Shown here in pieces: positions 5,905 through 21,498 of a stretch of 64,000 bases of DNA (the first letter of the stretch is position 1; every line of letters begins with the position of its first letter). The stretch lies in contig NC_079883.1 in the NCBI RefSeq assembly GCF_029227915.1, positions 10,044,001 through 10,108,000 of the forward strand, given 5' to 3'. This DNA comes from Hydractinia symbiolongicarpus. Its lineage: Eukaryota > Cnidaria > Hydrozoa > Anthoathecata > Hydractiniidae. The notes under the pieces are model-generated. The model was not told where the DNA came from and searched no databases. It saw only the letters and a list, made by a program, of their open reading frames with translations. The position numbers and the translations under genes were made by a program.

Positions 5905-6483
5905 ATGCTTATGACTTCGCCCCATCGTCATTTTGGCTTGCGCATTCGTTTTACTTACGACAGAATTCTTCGTGTTTGTAGCCATGAAAGAAAGGGACTT
6001 CTGTGAGTGAATTTTTTTACTGTGGTCTAATAAAAAAGTCGAAACGCAGTGCCCAATATATGAATTGCTCCTAATAGCCGGAAACAGGCCGTGTCGATGA
6101 TGTAGGCCGACATACGCAACGCAAACCAAAGAACGCTTTATGAAAATCCTAACACGAGCGCGGAAGAAGCCCAAATTAACAGACTAGATGTAATGCTGAA
6201 GACCTCAAACTCCAGCAGCTTCTCTTGCAGACTATTGCGTCGTACTACAAATAAAAATTAACATGCTTTCGCATAGTCGCGGCACCCAAAACGGACATTA
6301 TACGATGTACAGAAACACACATTTCTGTTTTCGCGCCAAATCAATTCCCGGGAGTGGTACTTTTACGTCCGCATACTTCGCACCGTCTTAAATTATATCT
6401 CATTTACACGGTAATGTTTAGTATACTTCTACTGTGATAACAAGCATCGTTTATCGTTGGATTGTTGTAAGAAAACATTAAAA

Positions 6484-7035
6484 ATGAGTGAAGCAGCTTC
6501 TCCAAAGAAAATCGCACCCAAGAAGAAACCTGCTGCAAAGAAGACAGCTGATCACCCTAAATATGTGGACATGATCAAGGCTGCTATCGCTACCCTAAAG
6601 GAACGCGGTGGTTCATCTCGCCAAGCTATTACAAAATATATTCATGCAAATTACAAAGTTGCTGAAAACTCAGATCATCATCTGAAAATGGCTCTTAAAC
6701 GAGGAGTAACATCAGGCGATTTGATTCAAACTAAAGGCACTGGTGCTTCTGGATCATTCAAGCTAGGTCAGGTAAAAAAAGAAAAACCTAAGAAAAAGGC
6801 CGCAGCAAAAAAGCCAACGGCAAAGAAGCCTACTGCAAAGAAAAGTACACCAAAAAAGAAGCCAGCAAAGAAGAGCACGCCAAAGAAAGCAGCAAAGAAG
6901 CCTGCCACAAAGAAAGCCTCGGCTAAGAAACCAGCAGCTAAGAAACCCACAAAGAAGCCTGTTGCTAAAAAACCTGCAGCAAAGAAGGTCAAAAAGACTC
7001 CCAAAAAGGCAGCAAAGAAGACCGCAAAAAAATAA
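6484..7035 (+). CDS. H1: Linker histone H1, copy 2
   Basis: Protein identical to copy 1. Stem-loop intact at 7068-7083. The E2F site and AAACACA box upstream are unchanged. Confidence 0.95.
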   Translation: MSEAASPKKIAPKKKPAAKKTADHPKYVDMIKAAIATLKERGGSSRQAITKYIHANYKVAENSDHHLKMALKRGVTSGDLIQTKGTGASGSFKLGQVKKEKPKKKAAAKKPTAKKPTAKKSTPKKKPAKKSTPKKAAKKPATKKASAKKPAAKKPTKKPVAKKPAAKKVKKTPKKAAKKTAKK

Positions 7036-7396
7036 TTTGTGTGTATCTGGCTATTACATTAACAAACGGCTATTTTTATAGCCACACATTTACAAAAAAA
7101 CATTATCTTGGTACAAAGTTAAACTTGTTTAAGTCACTTAAACAGTTAAAAAAGAGTAAATTTAAGATTAGATTCCCTAAGTTTAAGTATTTTCGTTTTT
7201 AAATTTCTTATTTTCTTGCTTTTACTTTTCTTGCCCTTCATATTTTTAACATTGTCAAACTTTATGTAGCATAAAATTTTTATGTAGCATAAAATTTAAA
7301 CAGAAAGCAGGACAAAGTTTGATATAAAAAGCTAGCCGTAATATTTTTTATGGATGTGTGGCTATAAAAATAGCCGTTTTTTGTTTGGTAAGATGC

Positions 7397-7810
<414 letters not shown>

Positions 7811-8288
7811 TTAAGAAGTCGATGTAGTACGGATACACAAGACGGTCTAAAATGCACTATCGCGCCAAAGTTTTATTTCTCATATTGATTGACAGCTAAG
7901 GTTCAAAACAAACCATTTGATTGGTGCTAAGAAAGTAATTTCTGATTGGCTGCATAATGACATTACGCTCATTACTTTAACATTTTTATAAAATCTGTGT
8001 TTTTTGGCTACGGGAAAACGGCTGTATCTTCTGATACACAAAAGCTTTTGACTTTTTTTTTTTTTAGTAAGTAGCAGAAGGTTTGGCGAATTCCAACGAT
8101 GCCAAATTTATTGCCTTACTGAAACATTAAGACCACGAATTTTTAAAAAAACTACAGTTTTACTTAAAAAAATGTACAAAATGTTCGGAACATTTTGTAA
8201 TGACGCAACTCTATTGGTTAATTAGGGTGTTTCCACGAGCAGTAGGTAATTTTATGGCCTCTTTTTAAAGCTGTCTGAATTCTGTTAA

Positions 8289-8645
<357 letters not shown>

Positions 8646-9105
8646 GCGTTGTCATTGCTCAACAAAAACGGCTATTTTTATAGCCACAAATCTTTTAAAA
8701 CATTACTTTGTGCACGCTTCCAAATTACACAATGTGTAAAGTCTTGTCACAGTTACATTTATTGCTATACGATACTATGTCATATATGACACAAAAAAAA
8801 TTTAGAAATACTTTGTAGGGTTAATTTGCCTGGGAGTGTTTCCGTGAAAAGCTGGGTTAAGTTAAATGTAAGCAATAACATGGATCAATGTACTTGTCTT
8901 TTCTGCAAGTACAGCTAATAATACGTATGAAAAGTGAAGCTAATCCACACACACATGGGGAAGTATTTTAAATGTAGGCTAGTGTTCTTAAGCACATTAT
9001 TTAGAAGTTTTATTAACTTCGGTTAACTTGTAGTGACGCCAAGTAAATGTTTTTTTAAAGATGTGTGGTCTTAAAAAAGACCGTTTGTGTTTGGTAGACG
9101 TTGGT

Positions 9106-9510
9106 TTACTTGCTGCTTGTGTATTTTGTGACGGCTTTTGTTCCTTCACTGACTGCGTGTTTTGCAAGTTCTCCAGGCAAGAGAAGACGTACTGCGGTTT
9201 GAATTTCACGAGAAGAGATGGTCGACTTTTTGTTTTGAAGAGCCAAACGCGAAGCTTCGGAAGCAATGCGCTCAAAGATGTCGTTGACAAATGAGTTCAT
9301 GATGCTCATAGCTTTGCTTGAAACTCCGACATCTGGGTGAACTTGTTTCAAAACATTGTAGATGTAAATAGCATAACTTTCCTTTCTCTTTCTCTTGCGT
9401 TTCTTTTCACCAGTTCCACCAATCTTTCCTCCTTTTTTGCCGGCTCTTTTTTCACCTTTCTTGGCTACTTTAGGTGCCTGTTTTCCTCCTTTAGCTGCTG
9501 CGTCAGACAT
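9106..9510 (-). CDS. H2B: Histone H2B, copy 2
   Basis: Protein identical to copy 1. Variant-type stem-loop intact at 9067-9082. Confidence 0.97.
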   Translation of the reverse strand: MSDAAAKGGKQAPKVAKKGEKRAGKKGGKIGGTGEKKRKRKRKESYAIYIYNVLKQVHPDVGVSSKAMSIMNSFVNDIFERIASEASRLALQNKKSTISSREIQTAVRLLLPGELAKHAVSEGTKAVTKYTSSK

Positions 9511-9794
9511 GGTTAAAAATTTTTGCTACTTAACTTGTAAATAAGCATTAAACTGCAAGTCAAAACTTTTTGTTTATAAGTAAAAAAATCGGATCGAATT
9601 CGATCCGAAAACGCCGATACGCAATTTAATTGGTTAAAAAAAAAATCTTTTGTTTAATACTTAATTATGATTGGTTAAAAAAACATGATTTCGATCCTAT
9701 TTTTATGATGAAAAAACGAGTAAAGTTTATTTCGTTAACACTTACGTTAAATATTCGTACGTTTTTGTATTAACTTACAAATCAAATCGCAGTT

Positions 9795-10175
9795 ATGTCT
9801 GGACGTGGAAAAGGTGGAAAAGCTAAGGCTAAAGCCAAGACAAGATCCTCAAGAGCTGGACTTCAATTTCCAGTCGGTAGAGTGCATAGATTCCCTCGTA
9901 GAGGGCACTATGCTAACCGAATTGGATCTGGAGCACCAGTTTACTTAGCAGCCGTCTTGGAATATTTATCTGCTGAGATATTGGAGTTGGCTGGTAACGC
10001 AGCAAGAGACAACAAAAAAGCTAGGATTATTCCAAGACATTTACAATTGGCTGTTCGTAATGATGAAGAATTAAACAAACTTTTGAGCGGTGTAACCATT
10101 GCAGCTGGTGGTGTTTTGCCAAACATTCAAGCTGTCTTACTCCCAAAGAAGAACGACAAAGGACAGAAGAAGTAA
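9795..10175 (+). CDS. H2A: Histone H2A, copy 2, Leu34Pro variant
   Basis: Codon 34 (9894-9896) is CCT where every other copy has CTT, changing HRFL to HRFP. Residue 34 lies in helix 1 of the histone fold, where Leu is near-invariant in the family. Proline there should bend or break the helix, so this product may fold poorly. The rest of the gene and the stem-loop (10198-10213) are intact. Confidence 0.95.
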   Translation: MSGRGKGGKAKAKAKTRSSRAGLQFPVGRVHRFPRRGHYANRIGSGAPVYLAAVLEYLSAEILELAGNAARDNKKARIIPRHLQLAVRNDEELNKLLSGVTIAAGGVLPNIQAVLLPKKNDKGQKK

Positions 10176-10372
10176 ACCGCTACACTCAGAAAACAACGGC
10201 TATTTTTATAGCCACACATCTTTAAAAAAACATTGTTTTTTTCACAAAACTATAACCTTAAAGTCTAATAGATAATCCATGCATACGCCTTGTCCTAAGT
10301 AACTCAAAGAAATTAAATAAAAAAATTTGATCACAACGTCAAAATAAATTGCACGTATTTGCACCTACTAAT

Positions 10373-10492
10373 GTCTACGGCCATACCACGATGAACACAC
10401 CCGTTCTCGTCTGATCACGGAAGTTAAGCATCGTCGGGCCGGGATAGTACTTGGATGGGGGACCGCCTGGGAACTCCCGGTGTCGTAGGCTT
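10373..10492 (+). rRNA. 5S rRNA: 5S ribosomal RNA, copy 2
   Basis: Identical to copy 1, with the TTTT stop at 10491-10494. Confidence 0.97.
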
Positions 10493-10818
10493 TTCATTTT
10501 CATTTGCTGTGATATATTTCTTGTTATAACAATTAAGGAACGTGGCGGTTGTTGAAAGTGTTTCCTATGACATTTTCCTACGACATTTTCAGGTGATAGT
10601 ACGAGAAAAAAGAGCTTTCAAATGCATACAAACTCGATCTATTGCCGATCATCCAATAACCCTGACGGAATGGCAAATAAAATAAAATTCCGCCGCCTTC
10701 CGAGGACTTATATCGCAATCACGTTTCGTAACAGCCAAGCGAGGTTTTACCTTAGCGTTTAAGTCACCACCGACATTTGGCCGCGCAACTTTTCTAAGCT
10801 CATTCATTTTGACTTAAG

Positions 10819-10984
10819 GAGGGGGCGAGCGCGGACGCAGGCCCCCACTACCAGAAATTGTACGGTCGAGTTACTGACGTTTGCAGTAATCGCAGAGGTC
10901 AGCCCAAGCGTAGTGCAATGCAAGAGCCTCACTCTGGAAGAAAACCCTCATTGATCAGTCTTTACTTCCCCGTCAGGTAAGTAT
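10819..10984 (-). ncRNA. U1: U1 snRNA, copy 2
   Basis: No difference from copy 1 seen. The 5' end ATACTTACCTG and Sm site are intact. Confidence 0.95.
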
Positions 10985-11175
10985 GAGTTGGAACTGCACC
11001 GTAGCATGAGGGTACCCTTCAAAGTTTGTTAATGCTTGTGGCTTGAGTGTGTTATAAACTGCCGTGTCGCGGGGCATAGGCTGTATTCTCCCCCAGTGTA
11101 CGCGTTTTGTTCCCGCCGTAGACTATGCAGAGTGCCGTCGGAAAGAGGACTGCTATTATTCTTTTATTGCTTATG

Positions 11176-11361
11176 TGGGCCGCCATCGGTAATAGTGCAA
11201 CACCAAGGCAACCCGTGGTCACGGCGTGAATGAATCCACCTCCATGACCCAAGGCCAAAAATCAGATTAATATACTGACCATTCAGAGAATGGCCTACCA
11301 GATATTAAACTGATAAGAACAGATACTACACTTGATCTTAGCCATTAGGCCGAGAAGCGAT
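11176..11361 (-). ncRNA. U2: U2 snRNA, copy 2
   Basis: No difference from copy 1 seen. The branch-site-pairing GTAGTA and Sm site are intact. Confidence 0.95.
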
Positions 11362-11683
11362 AAAGAACAAGCGTTGCCATGATAGGCATCGTCCACACAC
11401 CGTAACTGCTTGTGGAGCATGTCACGTTACTGTAAAGCTTACAACTGTCACCGCGTACGGATGGACGGCGACATAGTAAAAATCACGGCTGTTGATTTAG
11501 CCGTAGGATGGAGAGCGACTGTAGCGAGTGGATGGTAACTTACATGAATGCTAACAAAGGCGACGATACTAAGTGCGTGATATTGCTTTCCAATATGTCT
11601 GCGTACATTCCGTTTATCAACGCATTACGCCAGAACGTGCGCGCGCGTTACACAGTAGACCATGCAGCCGAAATGCGACAGTG

Positions 11684-11756
11684 CGACCCTGCCAGGAGTC
11701 GAACCTGGAATCCCCTGATTCGTAGTCAGATGCCTTATCCATTGGGCCACAGGGCC
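11684..11756 (-). tRNA. tRNA-Arg(ACG): tRNA-Arg(ACG), copy 2
   Basis: Identical to copy 1. This unit has single-base changes in the flanks (G at 11585, A at 11914). Confidence 0.97.
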
Positions 11757-12335
11757 ATGCTTATGACTTCGCCCCATCGTCATTTTGGCTTGCGCATTCG
11801 TTTTACTTACGACAGAATTCTTCGTGTTTGTAGCCATGAAAGAAAGGGACTTCTGTGAGTGAATTTTTTTACTGTGGTCTAATAAAAAAGTCGAAACGCA
11901 GTGCCCAATATATAAATTGCTCCTAATAGCCGGAAACAGGCCGTGTCGATGATGTAGGCCGACATACGCAACGCAAACCAAAGAACGCTTTATGAAAATC
12001 CTAACACGAGCGCGGAAGAAGCCCAAATTAACAGACTAGATGTAATGCTGAAGACCTCAAACTCCAGCAGCTTCTCTTGCAGACTATTGCGTCGTACTAC
12101 AAATAAAAATTAACATGCTTTCGCATAGTCGCGGCACCCAAAACGGACATTATACGATGTACAGAAACACACATTTCTGTTTTCGCGCCAAATCAATTCC
12201 CGGGAGTGGTACTTTTACGTCCGCATACTTCGCACCGTCTTAAATTATATCTCATTTACACGGTAATGTTTAGTATACTTCTACTGTGATAACAAGCATC
12301 GTTTATCGTTGGATTGTTGTAAGAAAACATTAAAA

Positions 12336-12887
12336 ATGAGTGAAGCAGCTTCTCCAAAGAAAATCGCACCCAAGAAGAAACCTGCTGCAAAGAAGACAGC
12401 TGATCACCCTAAATATGTGGACATGATCAAGGCTGCTATCGCTACCCTAAAGGAACGCGGTGGTTCATCTCGCCAAGCTATTACAAAATATATTCATGCA
12501 AATTACAAAGTTGCTGAAAACTCAGATCATCATCTGAAAATGGCTCTTAAACGAGGAGTAACATCAGGCGATTTGATTCAAACTAAAGGCACTGGTGCTT
12601 CTGGATCATTCAAGCTAGGTCAGGTAAAAAAAGAAAAACCTAAGAAAAAGGCCGCAGCAAAAAAGCCAACGGCAAAGAAGCCTACTGCAAAGAAAAGTAC
12701 ACCAAAAAAGAAGCCAGCAAAGAAGAGCACGCCAAAGAAAGCAGCAAAGAAGCCTGCCACAAAGAAAGCCTCGGCTAAGAAACCAGCAGCTAAGAAACCC
12801 ACAAAGAAGCCTGTTGCTAAAAAACCTGCAGCAAAGAAGGTCAAAAAGACTCCCAAAAAGGCAGCAAAGAAGACCGCAAAAAAATAA
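12336..12887 (+). CDS. H1: Linker histone H1, copy 3
   Basis: Protein identical to copy 1. Stem-loop intact at 12920-12935. Confidence 0.95.
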   Translation: MSEAASPKKIAPKKKPAAKKTADHPKYVDMIKAAIATLKERGGSSRQAITKYIHANYKVAENSDHHLKMALKRGVTSGDLIQTKGTGASGSFKLGQVKKEKPKKKAAAKKPTAKKPTAKKSTPKKKPAKKSTPKKAAKKPATKKASAKKPAAKKPTKKPVAKKPAAKKVKKTPKKAAKKTAKK

Positions 12888-13248
12888 TTTGTGTGTATCT
12901 GGCTATTACATTAACAAACGGCTATTTTTATAGCCACACATTTACAAAAAAACATTATCTTGGTACAAAGTTAAACTTGTTTAAGTCACTTAAACAGTTA
13001 AAAAAGAGTAAATTTAAGATTAGATTCCCTAAGTTTAAGTATTTTCGTTTTTAAATTTCTTATTTTCTTGCTTTTACTTTTCTTGCCCTTCATATTTTTA
13101 ACATTGTCAAACTTTATGTAGCATAAAATTTTTATGTAGCATAAAATTTAAACAGAAAGCAGGACAAAGTTTGATATAAAAAGCTAGCCGTAATATTTTT
13201 TATGGATGTGTGGCTATAAAAATAGCCGTTTTTTGTTTGGTAAGATGC

Positions 13249-13662
<414 letters not shown>

Positions 13663-14140
13663 TTAAGAAGTCGATGTAGTACGGATACACAAGACGGTCT
13701 AAAATGCACTATCGCGCCAAAGTTTTATTTCTCATATTGATTGACAGCTAAGGTTCAAAACAAACCATTTGATTGGTGCTAAGAAAGTAATTTCTGATTG
13801 GCTGCATAATGACATTACGCTCATTACTTTAACATTTTTATAAAATCTGTGTTTTTTGGCTACGGGAAAACGGCTGTATCTTCTGATACACAAAAGCTTT
13901 TGACTTTTTTTTTTTTTAGTAAGTAGCAGAAGGTTTGGCGAATTCCAACGATGCCAAATTTATTGCCTTACTGAAACATTAAGACCACGAATTTTTAAAA
14001 AAACTACAGTTTTACTTAAAAAAATGTACAAAATGTTCGGAACATTTTGTAATGACGCAACTCTATTGGTTAATTAGGGTGTTTCCACGAGCAGTAGGTA
14101 ATTTTATGGCCTCTTTTTAAAGCTGTCTGAATTCTGTTAA

Positions 14141-14497
<357 letters not shown>

Positions 14498-14957
14498 GCG
14501 TTGTCATTGCTCAACAAAAACGGCTATTTTTATAGCCACAAATCTTTTAAAACATTACTTTGTGCACGCTTCCAAATTACACAATGTGTAAAGTCTTGTC
14601 ACAGTTACATTTATTGCTATACGATACTATGTCATATATGACACAAAAAAAATTTAGAAATACTTTGTAGGGTTAATTTGCCTGGGAGTGTTTCCGTGAA
14701 AAGCTGGGTTAAGTTAAATGTAAGCAATAACATGGATCAATGTACTTGTCTTTTCTGCAAGTACAGCTAATAATACGTATGAAAAGTGAAGCTAATCCAC
14801 ACACACATGGGGAAGTATTTTAAATGTAGGCTAGTGTTCTTAAGCACATTATTTAGAAGTTTTATTAACTTCGGTTAACTTGTAGTGACGCCAAGTAAAT
14901 GTTTTTTTAAAGATGTGTGGTCTTAAAAAAGACCGTTTGTGTTTGGTAGACGTTGGT

Positions 14958-15362
14958 TTACTTGCTGCTTGTGTATTTTGTGACGGCTTTTGTTCCTTCA
15001 CTGACTGCGTGTTTTGCAAGTTCTCCAGGCAAGAGAAGACGTACTGCGGTTTGAATTTCACGAGAAGAGATGGTCGACTTTTTGTTTTGAAGAGCCAAAC
15101 GCGAAGCTTCGGAAGCAATGCGCTCAAAGATGTCGTTGACAAATGAGTTCATGATGCTCATAGCTTTGCTTGAAACTCCGACATCTGGGTGAACTTGTTT
15201 CAAAACATTGTAGATGTAAATAGCATAACTTTCCTTTCTCTTTCTCTTGCGTTTCTTTTCACCAGTTCCACCAATCTTTCCTCCTTTTTTGCCGGCTCTT
15301 TTTTCACCTTTCTTGGCTACTTTAGGTGCCTGTTTTCCTCCTTTAGCTGCTGCGTCAGACAT
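14958..15362 (-). CDS. H2B: Histone H2B, copy 3
   Basis: Protein identical to copy 1. Stem-loop intact at 14919-14934. Confidence 0.97.
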   Translation of the reverse strand: MSDAAAKGGKQAPKVAKKGEKRAGKKGGKIGGTGEKKRKRKRKESYAIYIYNVLKQVHPDVGVSSKAMSIMNSFVNDIFERIASEASRLALQNKKSTISSREIQTAVRLLLPGELAKHAVSEGTKAVTKYTSSK

Positions 15363-15646
15363 GGTTAAAAATTTTTGCTACTTAACTTGTAAATAAGCAT
15401 TAAACTGCAAGTCAAAACTTTTTGTTTATAAGTAAAAAAATCGGATCGAATTCGATCCGAAAACGCCGATACGCAATTTAATTGGTTAAAAAAAAAATCT
15501 TTTGTTTAATACTTAATTATGATTGGTTAAAAAAACATGATTTCGATCCTATTTTTATGATGAAAAAACGAGTAAAGTTTATTTCGTTAACACTTACGTT
15601 AAATATTCGTACGTTTTTGTATTAACTTACAAATCAAATCGCAGTT

Positions 15647-16027
15647 ATGTCTGGACGTGGAAAAGGTGGAAAAGCTAAGGCTAAAGCCAAGACAAGATCC
15701 TCAAGAGCTGGACTTCAATTTCCAGTCGGTAGAGTGCATAGATTCCTTCGTAGAGGGCACTATGCTAACCGAATTGGATCTGGAGCACCAGTTTACTTAG
15801 CAGCCGTCTTGGAATATTTATCTGCTGAGATATTGGAGTTGGCTGGTAACGCAGCAAGAGACAACAAAAAAGCTAGGATTATTCCAAGACATTTACAATT
15901 GGCTGTTCGTAATGATGAAGAATTAAACAAACTTTTGAGCGGTGTAACCATTGCAGCTGGTGGTGTTTTGCCAAACATTCAAGCTGTCTTACTCCCAAAG
16001 AAGAACGACAAAGGACAGAAGAAGTAA
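15647..16027 (+). CDS. H2A: Histone H2A, copy 3
   Basis: Protein identical to copy 1. Stem-loop intact at 16050-16065. Confidence 0.97.
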   Translation: MSGRGKGGKAKAKAKTRSSRAGLQFPVGRVHRFLRRGHYANRIGSGAPVYLAAVLEYLSAEILELAGNAARDNKKARIIPRHLQLAVRNDEELNKLLSGVTIAAGGVLPNIQAVLLPKKNDKGQKK

Positions 16028-16224
16028 ACCGCTACACTCAGAAAACAACGGCTATTTTTATAGCCACACATCTTTAAAAAAACATTGTTTTTTTCACAAA
16101 ACTATAACCTTAAAGTCTAATAGATAATCCATGCATACGCCTTGTCCTAAGTAACTCAAAGAAATTAAATAAAAAAATTTGATCACAACGTCAAAATAAA
16201 TTGCACGTATTTGCACCTACTAAT

Positions 16225-16344
16225 GTCTACGGCCATACCACGATGAACACACCCGTTCTCGTCTGATCACGGAAGTTAAGCATCGTCGGGCCGGGATAGT
16301 ACTTGGATGGGGGACCGCCTGGGAACTCCCGGTGTCGTAGGCTT
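16225..16344 (+). rRNA. 5S rRNA: 5S ribosomal RNA, copy 3
   Basis: Identical to copy 1. Confidence 0.97.
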
Positions 16345-16670
16345 TTCATTTTCATTTGCTGTGATATATTTCTTGTTATAACAATTAAGGAACGTGGCGG
16401 TTGTTGAAAGTGTTTCCTATGACATTTTCCTACGACATTTTCAGGTGATAGTACGAGAAAAAAGAGCTTTCAAATGCATACAAACTCGATCTATTGCCGA
16501 TCATCCAATAACCCTGACGGAATGGCAAATAAAATAAAATTCCGCCGCCTTCCGAGGACTTATATCGCAATCACGTTTCGTAACAGCCAAGCGAGGTTTT
16601 ACCTTAGCGTTTAAGTCACCACCGACATTTGGCCGCGCAACTTTTCTAAGCTCATTCATTTTGACTTAAG

Positions 16671-16836
16671 GAGGGGGCGAGCGCGGACGCAGGCCCCCAC
16701 TACCAGAAATTGTACGGTCGAGTCACTGACGTTTGCAGTAATCGCAGAGGTCAGCCCAAGCGTAGTGCAATGCAAGAGCCTCACTCTGGAAGAAAACCCT
16801 CATTGATCAGTCTTTACTTCCCCGTCAGGTAAGTAT
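16671..16836 (-). ncRNA. U1: U1 snRNA, copy 3, stem III variant
   Basis: The plus-strand C at 16724 (T in other units) gives A113G in the RNA, in the 3' strand of the TTACTG/CAGTAA stem of stem-loop III. The U-A pair becomes U-G, so the stem is kept. Function is probably unaffected. Confidence 0.95.
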
Positions 16837-17027
16837 GAGTTGGAACTGCACCGTAGCATGAGGGTACCCTTCAAAGTTTGTTAATGCTTGTGGCTTGAGT
16901 GTGTTATAAACTGCCGTGTCGCGGGGCATAGGCTGTATTCTCCCCCAGTGTACGCGTTTTGTTCCCGCCGTAGACTATGCAGAGTGCCGTCGGAAAGAGG
17001 ACTGCTATTATTCTTTTATTGCTTATG

Positions 17028-17213
17028 TGGGCCGCCATCGGTAATAGTGCAACACCAAGGCAACCCGTGGTCACGGCGTGAATGAATCCACCTCCATGAC
17101 CCAAGGCCAAAAATCAGATTAATATACTGACCATTCAGAGAATGGCCTACCAGATATTAAACTGATAAGAACAGATACTACACTTGATCTTAGCCATTAG
17201 GCCGAGAAGCGAT
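17028..17213 (-). ncRNA. U2: U2 snRNA, copy 3
   Basis: No difference from copy 1 seen. Confidence 0.95.
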
Positions 17214-17535
17214 AAAGAACAAGCGTTGCCATGATAGGCATCGTCCACACACCGTAACTGCTTGTGGAGCATGTCACGTTACTGTAAAGCTTACAACTGT
17301 CACCGCGTACGGATGGACGGCGACATAGTAAAAATCACGGCTGTTGATTTAGCCGTAGGATGGAGAGCGACTGTAGCGAGTGGATGGTAACTTACATGAA
17401 TGCTAACAAAGGCGACGATACTAAGTGCGTGATATTACTTTCCAATATGTCTGCGTACATTCCGTTTATCAACGCATTACGCCAGAACGTGCGCGCGCGT
17501 TACACAGTAGACCATGCAGCCGAAATGCGACAGTG

Positions 17536-17608
17536 CGACCCTGCCAGGAGTCGAACCTGGAATCCCCTGATTCGTAGTCAGATGCCTTATCCATTGGGCC
17601 ACAGGGCC
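17536..17608 (-). tRNA. tRNA-Arg(ACG): tRNA-Arg(ACG), copy 3
   Basis: Identical to copy 1. Confidence 0.97.
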
Positions 17609-18187
17609 ATGCTTATGACTTCGCCCCATCGTCATTTTGGCTTGCGCATTCGTTTTACTTACGACAGAATTCTTCGTGTTTGTAGCCATGAAAGAAAGGG
17701 ACTTCTGTGAGTGAATTTTTTTACTGTGGTCTAATAAAAAAGTCGAAACGCAGTGCCCAATATATGAATTGCTCCTAATAGCCGGAAACAGGCCGTGTCG
17801 ATGATGTAGGCCGACATACGCAACGCAAACCAAAGAACGCTTTATGAAAATCCTAACACGAGCGCGGAAGAAGCCCAAATTAACAGACTAGATGTAATGC
17901 TGAAGACCTCAAACTCCAGCAGCTTCTCTTGCAGACTATTGCGTCGTACTACAAATAAAAATTAACATGCTTTCGCATAGTCGCGGCACCCAAAACGGAC
18001 ATTATACGATGTACAGAAACACACATTTCTGTTTTCGCGCCAAATCAATTCCCGGGAGTGGTACTTTTACGTCCGCATACTTCGCACCGTCTTAAATTAT
18101 ATCTCATTTACACGGTAATGTTTAGTATACTTCTACTGTGATAACAAGCATCGTTTATCGTTGGATTGTTGTAAGAAAACATTAAAA

Positions 18188-18739
18188 ATGAGTGAAGCAG
18201 CTTCTCCAAAGAAAATCGCACCCAAGAAGAAACCTGCTGCAAAGAAGACAGCTGATCACCCTAAATATGTGGACATGATCAAGGCTGCTATCGCTACCCT
18301 AAAGGAACGCGGTGGTTCATCTCGCCAAGCTATTACAAAATATATTCATGCAAATTACAAAGTTGCTGAAAACTCAGATCATCATCTGAAAATGGCTCTT
18401 AAACGAGGAGTAACATCAGGCGATTTGATTCAAACTAAAGGCACTGGTGCTTCTGGATCATTCAAGCTAGGTCAGGTAAAAAAAGAAAAACCTAAGAAAA
18501 AGGCCGCAGCAAAAAAGCCAACGGCAAAGAAGCCTACTGCAAAGAAAAGTACACCAAAAAAGAAGCCAGCAAAGAAGAGCACGCCAAAGAAAGTAGCAAA
18601 GAAGCCTGCCACAAAGAAAGCCTCGGCTAAGAAACCAGCAGCTAAGAAACCCACAAAGAAGCCTGTTGCTAAAAAACCTGCAGCAAAGAAGGTCAAAAAG
18701 ACTCCCAAAAAGGCAGCAAAGAAGACCGCAAAAAAATAA
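18188..18739 (+). CDS. H1: Linker histone H1, copy 4, Ala136Val variant
   Basis: Codon 136 (18593-18595) is GTA in place of GCA, just after the second STPKK motif of the basic tail. This is a conservative change in a low-complexity region and should have little effect. Stem-loop intact at 18772-18787. Confidence 0.95.
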   Translation: MSEAASPKKIAPKKKPAAKKTADHPKYVDMIKAAIATLKERGGSSRQAITKYIHANYKVAENSDHHLKMALKRGVTSGDLIQTKGTGASGSFKLGQVKKEKPKKKAAAKKPTAKKPTAKKSTPKKKPAKKSTPKKVAKKPATKKASAKKPAAKKPTKKPVAKKPAAKKVKKTPKKAAKKTAKK

Positions 18740-19100
18740 TTTGTGTGTATCTGGCTATTACATTAACAAACGGCTATTTTTATAGCCACACATTTACAAA
18801 AAAACATTATCTTGGTACAAAGTTAAACTTGTTTAAGTCACTTAAACAGTTAAAAAAGAGTAAATTTAAGATTAGATTCCCTAAGTTTAAGTATTTTCGT
18901 TTTTAAATTTCTTATTTTCTTGCTTTTACTTTTCTTGCCCTTCATATTTTTAACATTGTCAAACTTTATGTAGCATAAAATTTTTATGTAGCATAAAATT
19001 TAAACAGAAAGCAGGACAAAGTTTGATATAAAAAGCTAGCCGTAATATTTTTTATGGATGTGTGGCTATAAAAATAGCCGTTTTTTGTTTGGTAAGATGC

Positions 19101-19514
<414 letters not shown>

Positions 19515-19992
19515 TTAAGAAGTCGATGTAGTACGGATACACAAGACGGTCTAAAATGCACTATCGCGCCAAAGTTTTATTTCTCATATTGATTGACAGC
19601 TAAGGTTCAAAACAAACCATTTGATTGGTGCTAAGAAAGTAATTTCTGATTGGCTGCATAATGACATTACGCTCATTACTTTAACATTTTTATAAAATCT
19701 GTGTTTTTTGGCTACGGGAAAACGGCTGTATCTTCTGATACACAAAAGCTTTTGACTTTTTTTTTTTTTAGTAAGTAGCAGAAGGTTTGGCGAATTCCAA
19801 CGATGCCAAATTTATTGCCTTACTGAAACATTAAGACCACGAATTTTTAAAAAAACTACAGTTTTACTTAAAAAAATGTACAAAATGTTCGGAACATTTT
19901 GTAATGACGCAACTCTATTGGTTAATTAGGGTGTTTCCACGAGCAGTAGGTAATTTTATGGCCTCTTTTTAAAGCTGTCTGAATTCTGTTAA

Positions 19993-20349
<357 letters not shown>

Positions 20350-20809
20350 GCGTTGTCATTGCTCAACAAAAACGGCTATTTTTATAGCCACAAATCTTTT
20401 AAAACATTACTTTGTGCACGCTTCCAAATTACACAATGTGTAAAGTCTTGTCACAGTTACATTTATTGCTATACGATACTATGTCATATATGACACAAAA
20501 AAAATTTAGAAATACTTTGTAGGGTTAATTTGCCTGGGAGTGTTTCCGTGAAAAGCTGGGTTAAGTTAAATGTAAGCAATAACATGGATCAATGTACTTG
20601 TCTTTTCTGCAAGTACAGCTAATAATACGTATGAAAAGTGAAGCTAATCCACACACACATGGGGAAGTATTTTAAATGTAGGCTAGTGTTCTTAAGCACA
20701 TTATTTAGAAGTTTTATTAACTTCGGTTAACTTGTAGTGACGCCAAGTAAATGTTTTTTTAAAGATGTGTGGTCTTAAAAAAGACCGTTTGTGTTTGGTA
20801 GACGTTGGT

Positions 20810-21214
20810 TTACTTGCTGCTTGTGTATTTTGTGACGGCTTTTGTTCCTTCACTGACTGCGTGTTTTGCAAGTTCTCCAGGCAAGAGAAGACGTACTGCG
20901 GTTTGAATTTCACGAGAAGAGATGGTCGACTTTTTGTTTTGAAGAGCCAAACGCGAAGCTTCGGAAGCAATGCGCTCAAAGATGTCGTTGACAAATGAGT
21001 TCATGATGCTCATAGCTTTGCTTGAAACTCCGACATCTGGGTGAACTTGTTTCAAAACATTGTAGATGTAAATAGCATAACTTTCCTTTCTCTTTCTCTT
21101 GCGTTTCTTTTCACCAGTTCCACCAATCTTTCCTCCTTTTTTGCCGGCTCTTTTTTCACCTTTCTTGGCTACTTTAGGTGCCTGTTTTCCTCCTTTAGCT
21201 GCTGCGTCAGACAT
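20810..21214 (-). CDS. H2B: Histone H2B, copy 4
   Basis: Protein identical to copy 1. Stem-loop intact at 20771-20786. Confidence 0.97.
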   Translation of the reverse strand: MSDAAAKGGKQAPKVAKKGEKRAGKKGGKIGGTGEKKRKRKRKESYAIYIYNVLKQVHPDVGVSSKAMSIMNSFVNDIFERIASEASRLALQNKKSTISSREIQTAVRLLLPGELAKHAVSEGTKAVTKYTSSK

Positions 21215-21498
21215 GGTTAAAAATTTTTGCTACTTAACTTGTAAATAAGCATTAAACTGCAAGTCAAAACTTTTTGTTTATAAGTAAAAAAATCGGATCG
21301 AATTCGATCCGAAAACGCCGATACGCAATTTAATTGGTTAAAAAAAAAATCTTTTGTTTAATACTTAATTATGATTGGTTAAAAAAACATGATTTCGATC
21401 CTATTTTTATGATGAAAAAACGAGTAAAGTTTATTTCGTTAACACTTACGTTAAATATTCGTACGTTTTTGTATTAACTTACAAATCAAATCGCAGTT

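Noticed and set aside
5994-6030. Possible spliced-leader RNA: GTGAGT donor followed by AATTTTTTTA
   Set aside because: The Sm-like tract is only a few bases behind the donor and lacks the flanking stem-loops of an SL RNA. No leader sequence or downstream G after the T-run was recognised.
5656-6174. 116-aa (+) and 133-aa (-) open frames across the tRNA gene
   Set aside because: Both read through a certain tRNA gene, so they are chance frames.
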